64,000 nt of DNA from Fagopyrum homotropicum (taxonomy: Eukaryota > Streptophyta > Magnoliopsida > Caryophyllales > Polygonaceae): NCBI GenBank assembly GCA_033239125.1, contig BSWB01000004.1, positions 117,623,235-117,687,234 of the forward strand, read 5' to 3'. Each line of letters starts with the position of its first letter. Position 1 is the first letter of the stretch. The notes under the pieces were generated by a model, which did not search any database, was not told where the DNA came from, and was given only the letters and a program-made list of their open reading frames with translations. Below, piece after piece: positions 45,201 to 54,444 of the stretch. The position numbers and the translations under genes were made by a program.

Positions 45201-48120
45201 TGGAAGCTTCTAAGGATGTTGAGTGGATTGGAGAAGAATCAGAGGAAGTTGAAGAAGTGTGTCGATCGTCCTTTTCCACGGTCAAAATCACGGTTTCCTC
45301 TGGTTTTCCACGGCCGTAATATCCTCTGGAATGGAGGTCGAATTTGGTCATGGAATCCACGGCCGTGGAATACAGAGTATGACCGTGGATTTGAGTGTTT
45401 TCTGCCTCATCATGGAGTTTCTCAAACTCCACTTCATGCATCTCTTCTTGTGCCTCTAAGGCTTCAATTTCCTCTTTGCACTCTTCTTCTCCTCCTACAT
45501 CGGTTAGACTCATAGTAATAACCTTTTGCAAAGGATCGTTAAAGAGAATCGCACTTACCTCCTCCCTAGATAAACCTTCTTCGTCTTGGAAATTGTAAAT
45601 CTCCTCATCAAAGATTGGCTCCTTCACTAGAGTGGAAAGAACGAATTCTACTTTCTCTTCCCCAATGTCAAAAGCGAGTCTCCCATTCTTGCAATCGACC
45701 ATGCAGCCGGAAGTTGCAAGAAACGGTCTTCCGAGTATGATCGGGACCGGACTATCCGCAGGAATGTCAAGCACGACAAAGTCAATTGGGACAAAGAACT
45801 TGCCTAGCTTGACCGGGACGTCTTCTACAATACCGACGGGACGAGTAATGGATCGATCCGCCATGTATAACGTCATCTTCACCGGTTTAGGGTCGCCTAA
45901 ATCGATCTTCCTGCACAATGCAAGTGGTAAGATGCTCACACTTGCTCCCAAGTCACATAAAGCGTCATATGTGACCTCCCCCACTCCAATGGGAATACAA
46001 AATGACCCCGGATCTTTCAGCTTTGGGGGCATTTTCTCCTTCATAGTCTTGATGAGGTCCGAAGAGTCCGAACTCATCTTGACTTCTCCAAAATCTTCTA
46101 GCTTCCTCTTGTTAGAGAGGAGCTCCTTCAAGAACTTGCCATAAGCCGGCATACCTACAATAGCATCAATGAAAGGTATGTTAATATGCAATTTGCTCAT
46201 GAGTTCTATGAACTTACCGAATTGCTTGTCTAGGCGTGCTCGCGCTCTAGATTGAGGGAATGGTAGGGGAGGTTTGAAAGCCGGAGGAGGAACATAGATA
46301 TCTTCCTTCTCCTTCCCCTTTTCTTTACTTTTCTCTACGGGGACTTCAACAAACGTAGGCTGCGGATCGGTGGTAGTCACTCCGCTCCTAGTTGTAATTG
46401 CCATCACCCTTCCCTTAGGGTTGTCCTCCGTCTTTCCTGGAAGCTTCCCTTGATTTCTAGGAACTTCCTCCGCATGGTTGAACATTTGATTTTCCAAAAC
46501 CTTTTGAGCTTTGTCAACCTTAGAAATTTGATCATCAACCTTGATGATGCGGTTCTCCAACCCTTGAAGCTTTCCCAAGATCGTCTCCAACATGGGATCC
46601 GGCTTCTCTTTTCCCGTGTTGTTTCCTCCATTTGATGATTGCCCCTGGCTTTTCAAAGGAGTAGAGGAAGAAGAGGGTGGAGTTAGTGGATTGGAATTGG
46701 AAGGATGGGAGTTACCGGAATTTTGCTGATTGGAGCGCCAATTGTTGTTGTTCGAACCCCGATTGTTGTTCCAATTGTTGTTGTTCCGGTTGTTGTTGTT
46801 TCCATTCCAATTGTTGTTCCGGTTATTGTTCCGGTTGTTGTTGTTGCGGTTGGTGTTATCACCGCCGTTGTTGCTGCCCAAATAGCCAACATCCTTCTCT
46901 TGTTGCTTTGGGAAGTTGGTCTTGATAGTCTCCTTCAACTCTTTGATCTCATTGTTGAGGGAGAAAATTTGATTTTGAGCTTCATGTGTGAGCTTTGCTC
47001 CTTGCTCCACACGATTTCCCTCCACTTTCCGGTGGGAATACTTCTCTATGACTCTTGCTTGCTTCTCAATGAAGTCCCAAGCGTCATCTTCTCTCATGTC
47101 CATGAACGTTCCACATGAGAGGGATTGAAGGTTGAATTGCGTTCCCGCATCCAGCCCCTTGTAGTAAATTTCCAGCAAGGCAAGCTTGGATATGCCATGA
47201 TGAGGGCAATCCAAGAGCAAATCCTGAAACCTTTCCCAAGATTGAAACAAACTTTCGTTAGGTCTCATAGAAAAAGCATTAATCTTACCTCTAAGTTCCG
47301 CCGTTTTGGAGGGCGGAAAGAACTTGGTGAGAAACTCTGCGGAGAGGTCTTCCCACGTCTCTAGCTTTCCACTAGGAAGAGCTTGGTACCAAGATAGCGC
47401 TTTCCCTTTCAAAGAGAAAAAGAAAGGTTTGAGCTTATAGCTGTTGGTAGTGGCGCTCTTTGGCCTCATCGTCTCCATCATACACTCAAAGTTTTGCAAG
47501 TGTTGGTGTGGAGATTCGGTGCTTGTACCGCCAAACTGGCTTTGGCGAACAAGAGTGATGACTTGAGGGTTGAAGCTAAACCCTTGTACATCTTCAGCAT
47601 CAAAGTTCACACCTAAACGGCGTGGTTGTTGTGTTGGATCCATCCGCTGGCCAAGAGTTCTTGGCTCATTATCCACACGTTCGACCCTCGCATTTCTAGG
47701 TGGAATGCGACGGTTAGCAGCTCCTTGTTGATTGAAAGGATTTATATTGATCGTGGGATCAATTTCTTCTAAAGGAGGCATGGAAGAATCACTATCATCG
47801 GTGGATGAGTGGTTTCTTCTTCTTGACCTTGTCCTCCTTCTCGAGGACTTCTTGCCCACCTTGTCTTCAAGGTCGCTCATCTTTATCTTCATTTGAACGA
47901 TCATGTCTTGCAGACCGTTAACTTGAGTTTGATGGCGATCCATCTCATCCTGGAGGAGAGTCTCATTCCATCGGAGCTGAGCTTCTTTCTCCGCCAACTT
48001 ATTTTGAAGATCGTGCTCGTTTTCTTCAGCCATCTTCCTTTCCTTGCGCTTTTGCCTCAAGGTTTTCTCTAGCTCTTGATCAAGAGGTAAGAGATCTTCT
48101 GTGTTCCTAGACCTGCGCAT
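42247..48120 (-). CDS. intact Athila-type Gag-Pol polyprotein, 1,957 aa
   Basis: One frame from the ATG at 48,120, about 80 bases after the primer site, encodes the whole replication machinery. Approximate residues: a basic, coiled-coil N-terminus (10-95); the Gag domain (225-355, SWYQALPSGKLETWEDLSAE); an Asn-rich tract (414-460); the aspartic protease with DLGAS at 723; RT with FMDDF at 1,235; RNase H with TDHAAIRYLL at about 1,446; integrase HHCC (HSLPCGGH and CYDACQR, 1,600-1,650), a core with WGVDFMGPFP at about 1,667, SDGGSHF, and NREIKGILEKT at about 1,767; and a basic C-terminus. The usual catalytic residues are all visible. There is no CCHC knuckle in Gag. Gag and Pol share one frame with no slip site, so Gag excess must arise otherwise. 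Confidence 0.93.
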   Translation of the reverse strand: MRRSRNTEDLLPLDQELEKTLRQKRKERKMAEENEHDLQNKLAEKEAQLRWNETLLQDEMDRHQTQVNGLQDMIVQMKIKMSDLEDKVGKKSSRRRTRSRRRNHSSTDDSDSSMPPLEEIDPTININPFNQQGAANRRIPPRNARVERVDNEPRTLGQRMDPTQQPRRLGVNFDAEDVQGFSFNPQVITLVRQSQFGGTSTESPHQHLQNFECMMETMRPKSATTNSYKLKPFFFSLKGKALSWYQALPSGKLETWEDLSAEFLTKFFPPSKTAELRGKINAFSMRPNESLFQSWERFQDLLLDCPHHGISKLALLEIYYKGLDAGTQFNLQSLSCGTFMDMREDDAWDFIEKQARVIEKYSHRKVEGNRVEQGAKLTHEAQNQIFSLNNEIKELKETIKTNFPKQQEKDVGYLGSNNGGDNTNRNNNNRNNNRNNNWNGNNNNRNNNNWNNNRGSNNNNWRSNQQNSGNSHPSNSNPLTPPSSSSTPLKSQGQSSNGGNNTGKEKPDPMLETILGKLQGLENRIIKVDDQISKVDKAQKVLENQMFNHAEEVPRNQGKLPGKTEDNPKGRVMAITTRSGVTTTDPQPTFVEVPVEKSKEKGKEKEDIYVPPPAFKPPLPFPQSRARARLDKQFGKFIELMSKLHINIPFIDAIVGMPAYGKFLKELLSNKRKLEDFGEVKMSSDSSDLIKTMKEKMPPKLKDPGSFCIPIGVGEVTYDALCDLGASVSILPLALCRKIDLGDPKPVKMTLYMADRSITRPVGIVEDVPVKLGKFFVPIDFVVLDIPADSPVPIILGRPFLATSGCMVDCKNGRLAFDIGEEKVEFVLSTLVKEPIFDEEIYNFQDEEGLSREEVSAILFNDPLQKVITMSLTDVGGEEECKEEIEALEAQEEMHEVEFEKLHDEAENTQIHGHTLYSTAVDSMTKFDLHSRGYYGRGKPEETVILTVEKDDRHTSSTSSDSSPIHSTSLEASKETSEAPQGSLEVPKAMELKPLPTHLRYAFLGSNSTFPVIVSSELSIDEHEQLMIVLRKHRKAIGYTIEDLVGIKPSLCMHKILMEEDFRTSRQPQRRLNPTMKEVVKKEILKLLDAGIIYPISDSKWVSPVQVVPKKGGMTVITNKNNELIPTRTVTGWRMCIDYRKLNNATRKDHFPLPFIDQMLERLAQHSYFCYLDGYSGFFQIPIHPDDQEKTTFTCPWGTFAYRRMPFGLCNAPATFQRCMMAIFSEYVEEIMEVFMDDFSVYGSSFNDCLSNLSLVLQRCEDTNLVLNWEKCQFMVKEGIVLGHLVSSRGIEVDKAKIETIEKLPPPISVKGIRSFLGHAGFYRRFIQDFSKISKPLTNLLMKDAVFEFSQECLDAFNTIRQALISAPIIQPPDWTLPFEIMCDASDVAIGAVLGQRKEGRTHAIYYASKTLDEAQLNYATTEKEFLAIVYAIDKFRSYLVGAKVIVYTDHAAIRYLLAKKDAKPRLIRWILLLQEFDLEIRDKKGSENSVADHLSRLTHLEDDHLPIDDSFPDEHLHIIEECIKVVSKGNEPWFADFVNYLVCQEIPPGLSYAQRKKFFKDVREYHWNEPLLFKRGPDGIIRRCVPEDEMQSVIRHCHSLPCGGHASSNKTSAKVLQSGFYWPTLFKDVQSFVSCYDACQRTGNISRRNEMPLNNIQEVEIFDVWGVDFMGPFPSSCGNQYILLAVDYVSRWVEAIASPTNDAMVVVKFFNKTIFPRFGTPRTIISDGGSHFIARRFEALLAKYGVTHKIATPYHPQTSGQVEISNREIKGILEKTVSRTRKDWSLKLDDALWAYRTAYKTPIGTTPYNLVYGKSCHLPVELEHKAFWAIKWLNFGMKEAGEKRLLDINELDELRLNAYENAKIYKERAKRWHDKHIIPKDLQEGDQVLLFNSRLRLFPGKLKSRWTGPFLIKRIFPHGAVEVWGEASGSFKVNGQRLKKYSPELQAEEFAPTALE

Positions 48121-48200
48121 ACACTCAAAGAAAAATCAAATAACGAGAGCAAGCTCCCAAGCTTGACAACCGGCTACCGGATTCGGACGAAGCCAAATCC

Positions 48201-48215
48201 CCGGCAACGGCGCCA
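48201..48215 (-). other. primer binding site of element D, tRNA-Asp type
   Basis: The plus strand reads CCGGCAACGGCGCCA, identical to the 3' end of plant tRNA-Asp with CCA, six bases inside the LTR at 48,222. It is the same as the family I site. Confidence 0.92.
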
Positions 48216-48221
48216 AAAACT

Positions 48222-49920
48222 TGTTCGCCCCTAGAGGTGTGTGCAAATAAGCTTTATATTTATAAAACTGAAATCAAGCAAGCGAACCCGCAGTGTACGG
48301 ATCGATATAGTTAAGCAAGAATTCCAGAGTATCGAACACAGGGATTTGGGTGGAACGAACTCGATTGCAGGTTATCAAGCGGTTATTATGAGAGTTTTGC
48401 AAATATATTGGGAAAACAACAATCCTAAAGATCCAGGTATCCAGCTGTGGCAATCGATTCAAGATATACTAATGATGTAAAGACAGAGTTAAGATATGCA
48501 AAGGTATACTAATGTAAGGTAATCGTACGGTTGAGGTTCCAAAAACCTTATATAACTCACCCAAAAGACTCTTCCTATACAGGTTGATGAGGCTCAATAT
48601 AGAAAGATTCTAAAGACGAGAATTAGCATCAAATACCCAAACCTATAATCTAAAGGTCAAGACTAACTTATCCGATTGAGGTTGTTGAGGCTCACAATCG
48701 AGGTAGAGGTTGTTGAGGCTTCACTACCACCTAGAAAAGACAAGTCTAAACTAAGTTAAAGCAAATCTTTAACTTTGGATTAAAGTAAAAGCAGGCTCGT
48801 AGACTTAAGGAAAATCACGGTTAGTTCTTGAGATTCCACGGTCGTGGAACTCAAGAACAGCCCGTGATTTAGGGTTTTCGGCGACGATTCTCTAACTCTC
48901 AGGGTCTAATCTGTTTACGATCGATCTATCATCATCTAAGCCACAACTATCAACCCTTCACCTTAGAATTGTTAAGGGTTTTTAGCCAATAACAGTCATA
49001 TTGATATTAATTCAAGATTTAAAGAGATAAAAGATGAAAACTTTCAAGAACTATCAATAATCTTCAAGTGAATCTCAGAATCACAATCAAGAATAAGTGT
49101 TATCCAAAGATTCAAAACGGACCAAGCAATCACAATCTTTAGGAAAGAAGAGAAACGGGATGTCAATCCGATTCTGAATCAAACCTAAACAAGAAGAGAG
49201 ATCTTCTTGCAAAATCCTTCAAGAAACTTCGATCTTCCACACGAAGATCACAACAGCGACTCTCCGACACGAACTTTGGAACTTCAATGAATTCTTCCAA
49301 ATCACCTCCAAGAATGAGGGTTTGTGTGTTGCTAAGCTTGCGTTTTTGCCGCTAAACTTAGGGTTGAAAGGTCGTAAGTGCGGGAGCGAGGTGACGGAAT
49401 CTTGCTTCATCCGTCCTTTTTATAATGCAGGGCAAAACGTCGGCCCGGCCCAATCTTCAAAAGATTATGGCTTCGAAAGTGGCGAAAAGATTCGCCAAGA
49501 TCACGGTCGTGGAAGTTTCCACGACCGTAATTTTGAGGCGTGGAAACAAACACGGATAGCTTCCACGGCCGTAATATCCCCTGGAATGAACATCGAATTC
49601 TGCATCAAGATCCACGGCCGTAATTTAGGGTAAAACCGTGATTCTTGCCTTCATTCGTGCATTCCTCAATCTAATACTCCAAATTGCTTCCAAAAGGTGC
49701 CCTTGGTCTATGGACACATCAACTCAACTCTCCTTTGCTCAATTCCGTTCGGAAATAGCTCCAAATCACCTATAATCAACATAGAACTCGTGTAGACATC
49801 CATATCGACAATATAGGCAATACTAGCTCATATATGCATAAAGCTCAATCAAAGACTATCAATATGAATCAATTGCGATTAGAAAACGTGCCTAAAATAT
49901 CACAATATTTCATGCTAACA
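48222..49920 (-). repeat. 5' LTR of element D
   Basis: This partner of 36,811-38,509 has the same 1,699-bp length and one observed base change. On the element strand it begins TGTTAGCATGAAATATTG and ends GGGGCGAACA. Family II palindromes are at 48,820-48,870 and 49,500-49,640. Confidence 0.93.
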
Positions 49921-50633
49921 GAGCACTTCTTCAGCCACTTTCCATACCCACCGGATGGTCCAACTGGACCATCCCACTAAGGGGTACATTTCTCTTCCCT
50001 TTCCCGCATTTATCTTTGCCTCATTTCCACTTTGAGGGCAAAGTGATATTCAAGTATGGGGGAGGGACAAATCATTGCATGTACAGTTTCATTCGAGTTT
50101 TTTGAGTTGTTTTTGCATTTTGAATCTTATGAAGTTTGAAATTCATAGTAAAAAAAAATGCCAAAAAAAATAAAAATAAAGGCATGAAAATCCTTGGATA
50201 AACCGAAAACCCGAAAGGGAGGTTTAGGCAAAAAGAAGGTAGTCCGACCAACCTTAGGTTGGTGCAAAATTGGACTTGAGGGATGTGAGTTCAAAGTGAG
50301 ATCATCAAAGAAAAGAAGAAGAGTGGCAAGGTGAAAACCCAAAAGGGCACCTTGGCAAAATGAGCGATACCGAGTGTAGGTTTCCCTTCCGGCGTTTGGC
50401 GACATAAGAAGGGGAGTTATAAGGAGGTTGTCCGGGTAGGCCACTCTTGGAGCAATAAGGATGGTAGTTTCTCACCTTTTCCCCACATTTCCTCTCTTCT
50501 CCTTCTTTCTTTCTTGGCTTTTCTTTTGTTTTCATTATCTTTTTTGCTTGCCCATGCTTCCTGAGACCTTTGAGTCTAGTTGGTGTCAATTGTTTTACTC
50601 GGGACGAGTAAAAGGTCTAAGTATGGGGGAGTT
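49921..50633 (+). other. end of ORF2 and 3' region of element C with polypurine tract
   Basis: After the GAGCA duplication the last codons of the element C post-pol ORF run to about 49,979. The rest is non-coding, with poly-A-like runs near 50,150-50,180. It ends in CTAAGTATGGGGGAGTT (50,617-50,633), the polypurine tract before the LTR. The block shared by families I and II was not recognised here. Confidence 0.7.
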
Positions 50634-52140
50634 TGATAGGTGATGGAATCACTATCATTTAGGATAGTTTTTAGAGTTTTTTTATTGCATTTGTGTCGGT
50701 TTATGCTACTAAATCCTTGGTCCAGAAGAAGAAGACTAAAAGAGGCTAAGGAAGGAGTTATAAGCACTTAGGAGTGAAGATCGTTCACGAAGTAAAGCTT
50801 CTATTGCTTCACCGCCCCCGCGGAGCCTTGTCACCACCCCTGCGGGTGACATCTTACTCCGGAGCGCTCCCTGCGCCTTCGCCAGCGCCAGCCACGAAGA
50901 CTGTCACCGCCCCTGTGGTGACTTGCCCTGAAGAAGTGAAGACCAGCGCCCCGGCGCATTCCCTTGTGCCTCTGCCTGCGCCTCAACCTGGGAGCTGGAA
51001 GGTGAAGAGTCTGTGTCACCGCCCCTGCGTTGACATCGGGACGCCCTGGCGGCTTGGCATAAAAAACGGCAGGAAGTTGAAGAGTCAGACGTTTGAAGAG
51101 CATTAAAGATCCGCCCCTGCGGAATTGCCTAGCCGCCCCTGCGGTCATAAAGAAGATCAAGCGTTTTTGCCTTCACCGCCCCTGTGGAGCTGAAGGTCGC
51201 CCCTGCAGTTCAACGACATAAGCTTTACTCCGGCTGTTTACACCACCTTTATGACATTAAAGGTGGCTGTTTTGGGCCGGCCATTTACTCCTATTTAGTA
51301 TCTTTTGTAGTATAAATAGTCCTTCGTTGATTGCTAGAATCATCCAACTTCTTATCCATTATTTTCCACTTAGAAACCAATTTTCATTTCCATTGTAATG
51401 AGTTGCTAACTCCCTTGCTACATTGGGTTGGTTTAAAGCTGCGTTATTACTTTGGTTGTAAGTTTTCTTTAATATAAGTTTTCATACAGTAATGATTTGT
51501 GTTTCCTTGATCTCCATTATCTAATTGCATGTTTTACTATTACTTGAGATTGATCGTCTTAGGTTCTAAAGTGCATGCAAAGAACTAGGATTAATAGGTT
51601 CCGGGTTCGGGTCTTTTATCTAGTAGTGAACTTTAAGTAATAACGGGTTGTAATTACTTAAAAAAAAAGGAACACAAATATAAAGATAAGCTTAACGGTT
51701 TTAATCTTTTCTTTATATCTCTTAGTCTTTGTTTGAAAGCTAACTTGTTAATTATTCTTGTAGGTTTACGGAACACTAACCTGTTAAGTTGTGTTGATGC
51801 CGGTTGGCTCAACACATATATATGATCGAGACGGGAGATTACTTGAGAACTTGTAAAAGGAACTCACCAAAGTAGCAATTGCATGCTTAGAATCAGCCTA
51901 GTGTAGATTCACCCATTATTGTCTCACTTGTTGCGTTATTCGTTTTCATAAGTTTTTGTGCATCAATTTAACCAAACCCCCCCCTCCTTTATTACTTGTT
52001 TCTATAATCAATAATTGCATCTAATAAAACACCTTAACTCTCTTGGGTTCGACCCTTACTTAGACACTATACTTGTTTTAGTGCTAAGTCGGGATTTACT
52101 TTTGATTAGGTATAGACGACCACAGAAATACCACCAGTCA
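50634..52140 (+). repeat. 3' LTR of element C
   Basis: It starts TGATAGGTGATGGAATCAC and ends ACCACCAGTCA, followed by the GAACC duplication. It has family III words at about 50,810-51,210. Relative to the 5' LTR it has scattered substitutions and a 27-bp extra stretch near 51,826. Confidence 0.92.
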
Positions 52141-52825
52141 GAACCCGTCTTCCCAAGATCCCAACCTCGAAGTCCTCTATCTAACCTACCTCGGTAGAGA
52201 CTGTCATAGTCCTTCTACCTACATCCAACACCGCACGGTGTCTACGCATCCAATCCATAGTTAATATGACCTCTTCATGCATTAATGGCATGACTAAGAA
52301 GTCCACAAGCAATACATGAGTCCCTAAACGAAAGGGACAACTACGTATCTCACGGGTACCTCTGACCCTACTACCATCAGATAACCCTATACTAAAGGGT
52401 ATCCCCTATATAGTAGCTAAACCCAGACGCTCAACACATACATCAGAAATAAAGGAATGCGTAGCACCCGTATCAAATAAAACTCTAACAAGTAAACCAT
52501 AAAGCAGAATGGTACCTATAGAAGCCGGTGCAGGCGGCTCCTCTGCACTCCTCAGCTCAAAGACTCTACCTTGAGCTCCTCTGGTGTCAGTGGTACTCCC
52601 ACCACGACCTCTACCTCTACTCGACCCGGGAGCAGATCCCTGAGTAGAAGGACGATCTGGGACTCTCTATTGTCCTTGTGTTTTCTGTTGAGGTGGCATC
52701 TGCCCACCTCCAGCCGCACTGGCAGAAGAAGAACCCTGTTGTGATGCAACTCCATCCCACCTACAAAAGGCAGCTCTATGACCCAACCCGCCATAGGTGA
52801 AACATGTCACTGGCGGTCTCATACA
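52141..52825 (-). pseudogene. protease and zinc-knuckle region of chromovirus B
   Basis: On the minus strand the second Gag zinc knuckle reads CFTYGGLGHRAAFC (about 52,760-52,800), where the second Cys is Tyr. A Ser/Gly/Gln-rich linker follows, then the protease active site LFDTGATHSFIS (about 52,450-52,480) and its downstream part to the GAACC junction, where element C was inserted. The DTGATHSFIS form is typical of chromoviruses and unlike the DLGAS of the Athila-type elements. Stops interrupt the frame. Confidence 0.8.
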
Positions 52826-54444
52826 TGATAGCATGAAATATGACGATATTTTAGGCACATGTTTTGATTGTTTTCCCCTTCTTTTGTGAATATGGATATG
52901 ATTTTGAAGTATTTATGAGCACATTCACCTATTATGTTGGTATAGAGATCTACACAATTTTGTTGTGATTTTAGGTGAATAAAGGCTTGGATTGTAGCAT
53001 AAATGGAGTATGTAGGAGTGATTGATCATGCTAGACATCATGAGGATGCATTGGAATGGCTAAGGAAGGAGTATGAGTAGAAAGCTTTGGGAAACAAGAG
53101 ATTTCATGCACGTTTTAGGCATTCCACGGTCAAGTGCAAGGAACCACAACCGTGGTTTTGGGAATTAATTTAATTATGGTCGTGGGAATGTATGTCGAGA
53201 GCAAATATGCAATCCACGGTGTCTTCCACGGGCGTGGAATTTTGCTCTTGGCCGTGATTCTTCTAACGGCTACCACGTGTCATATTTGCCATGTCAGCAG
53301 CGGTTATAGGCTTTTCGTAACCCTATTTTTTCCTATAAGAAGGCTGAAGGAAGAGAGAAAATACACACCACGCTAGAGAGAAGTTGAGATCATTTGCAAG
53401 ATTACGTTGTGAGAAGATTTTAGAAGGAAGATTTGGAGAAAGTACGCACTTTGAGATTGCGTAGTTGGAAGATCTTAGGGTTTCACTTTGAATGCGGATT
53501 GACATCCCGTTCTTCTTTGTTCTTTAAGATTTGTGAAAGATTCTTACTCTATTCTTTATTCATTGAACACAAATACAGATTTTGAGTTTGATTGAGATTG
53601 GTTTTGTGTTTGCTATTGAGTTTTCAAGGTATTATCTTTTCTTTCTTTTATATTTGATTATTGATTTGATGACAATGATTGTTAGCTAAAACCCTTAAGC
53701 GAATCTAAGGTGAAGGGTTGATAGTTGTGGCATAGATGATGATAGATTGAACCAAAACAGATTGGACCCTGAGAGTTGCGAGAAACCTCGTCGTCGAGGC
53801 TTTCCACGATCTGTTCTTGAGTTCCACGGTCGTGGTTCTTCAAGATCCGACCGTGGTTTTCCTCTGTCATACGTTCTTTTCTTTTGCTTTGATCCAAAGT
53901 TAAAGATTTGCTTTAACCTAGCCTTGACTTGTCTTTTCTAGGTAGTAGTGAAACTCAACATCCTCTACTTTGGTTTCGAGTGTCACAACCTTAACCTTTT
54001 TGGCTTATCTTTGATTCCCTTGGGTTTGGGCATGGGTATTTGAGAGTTTAATCTTGTCCTTTGATTTTCTCTATAACGAGACTCAACATCCTTTATCGAG
54101 AGAGCCTTTGGGTGAGACTTATGGGTTTTGGAACTTCACCGTACAACACCCTACCTTAGATCTATACCTTTGCAATCCTAACCCTGTCCTTATATCTTTA
54201 GAACATCTTGAATCAATTGCCACAATTGGATACCTGAATCTTTAGAATCGTTGTTTTCCCAATTATCTTTACAAAAGCTTTTTATTTTCCAGACAATTTA
54301 CGAACTGAATTTGATCCCCCAAATCCCTGAGTTCGATACTCTGAAATTCTTTTTGACTATACTGATCCGTACACTGGGGTTTGCTTTGCTTGATTTCAAT
54401 TTTTATAAATTTAAGACTTAGTGACGCACACTTTCGAGTGAACA
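52826..54444 (+). mobile_element. family II solo LTR (1,619 bp)
   Basis: It starts TGATAGCATGAAATATGACG and ends CGAGTGAACA, matching family II LTRs in plus orientation. The flanks ATACA (52,821-52,825) and GTACA (54,445-54,449) are a target duplication with one later change. It carries diverged family II palindromes (about 53,120-53,270 and 53,800-53,870). It lies between the two zinc knuckles of chromovirus B. Its divergence from element D is clear, so it is an older insertion. Confidence 0.9.

Larger units (their letters stand above)
36811..49920 (-). mobile_element. Athila-type element D, family II, apparently complete and young
   Basis: It has two 1,699-bp LTRs (36,811-38,509 and 48,222-49,920) and target duplication GAGCA (36,806-36,810 and 49,921-49,925). 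A tRNA-Asp type primer site lies beside the right LTR and a polypurine tract beside the left. One open gag-pol of 1,957 codons and one open post-pol ORF of 479 codons lie between. Comparing the LTRs line by line I saw one difference (T at 37,239, C at 48,650). By sequence it lacks nothing expected of an autonomous Athila-type element. It sits inside the post-pol ORF of element C. Transcription or movement cannot be judged from sequence. Confidence 0.93.
27620..52140 (+). mobile_element. Athila-type element C, family III, with element D nested inside
   Basis: LTRs of 1,483 bp (27,620-29,102) and 1,507 bp (50,634-52,140), with the duplication GAACC at 27,615-27,619 and 52,141-52,145, bound the element. 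It has a tRNA-Asp type primer site at 29,108, a broken gag-pol (29,180-34,672), a GC-rich spacer, a broken post-pol ORF (35,513-36,810, continuing at 49,926), and a polypurine tract at 50,617-50,633. Removing the 13.1-kb element D leaves about 11.4 kb, a normal Athila size. The LTRs show many substitutions and a 27-bp indel, so this copy is clearly older than D. Confidence 0.92.
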
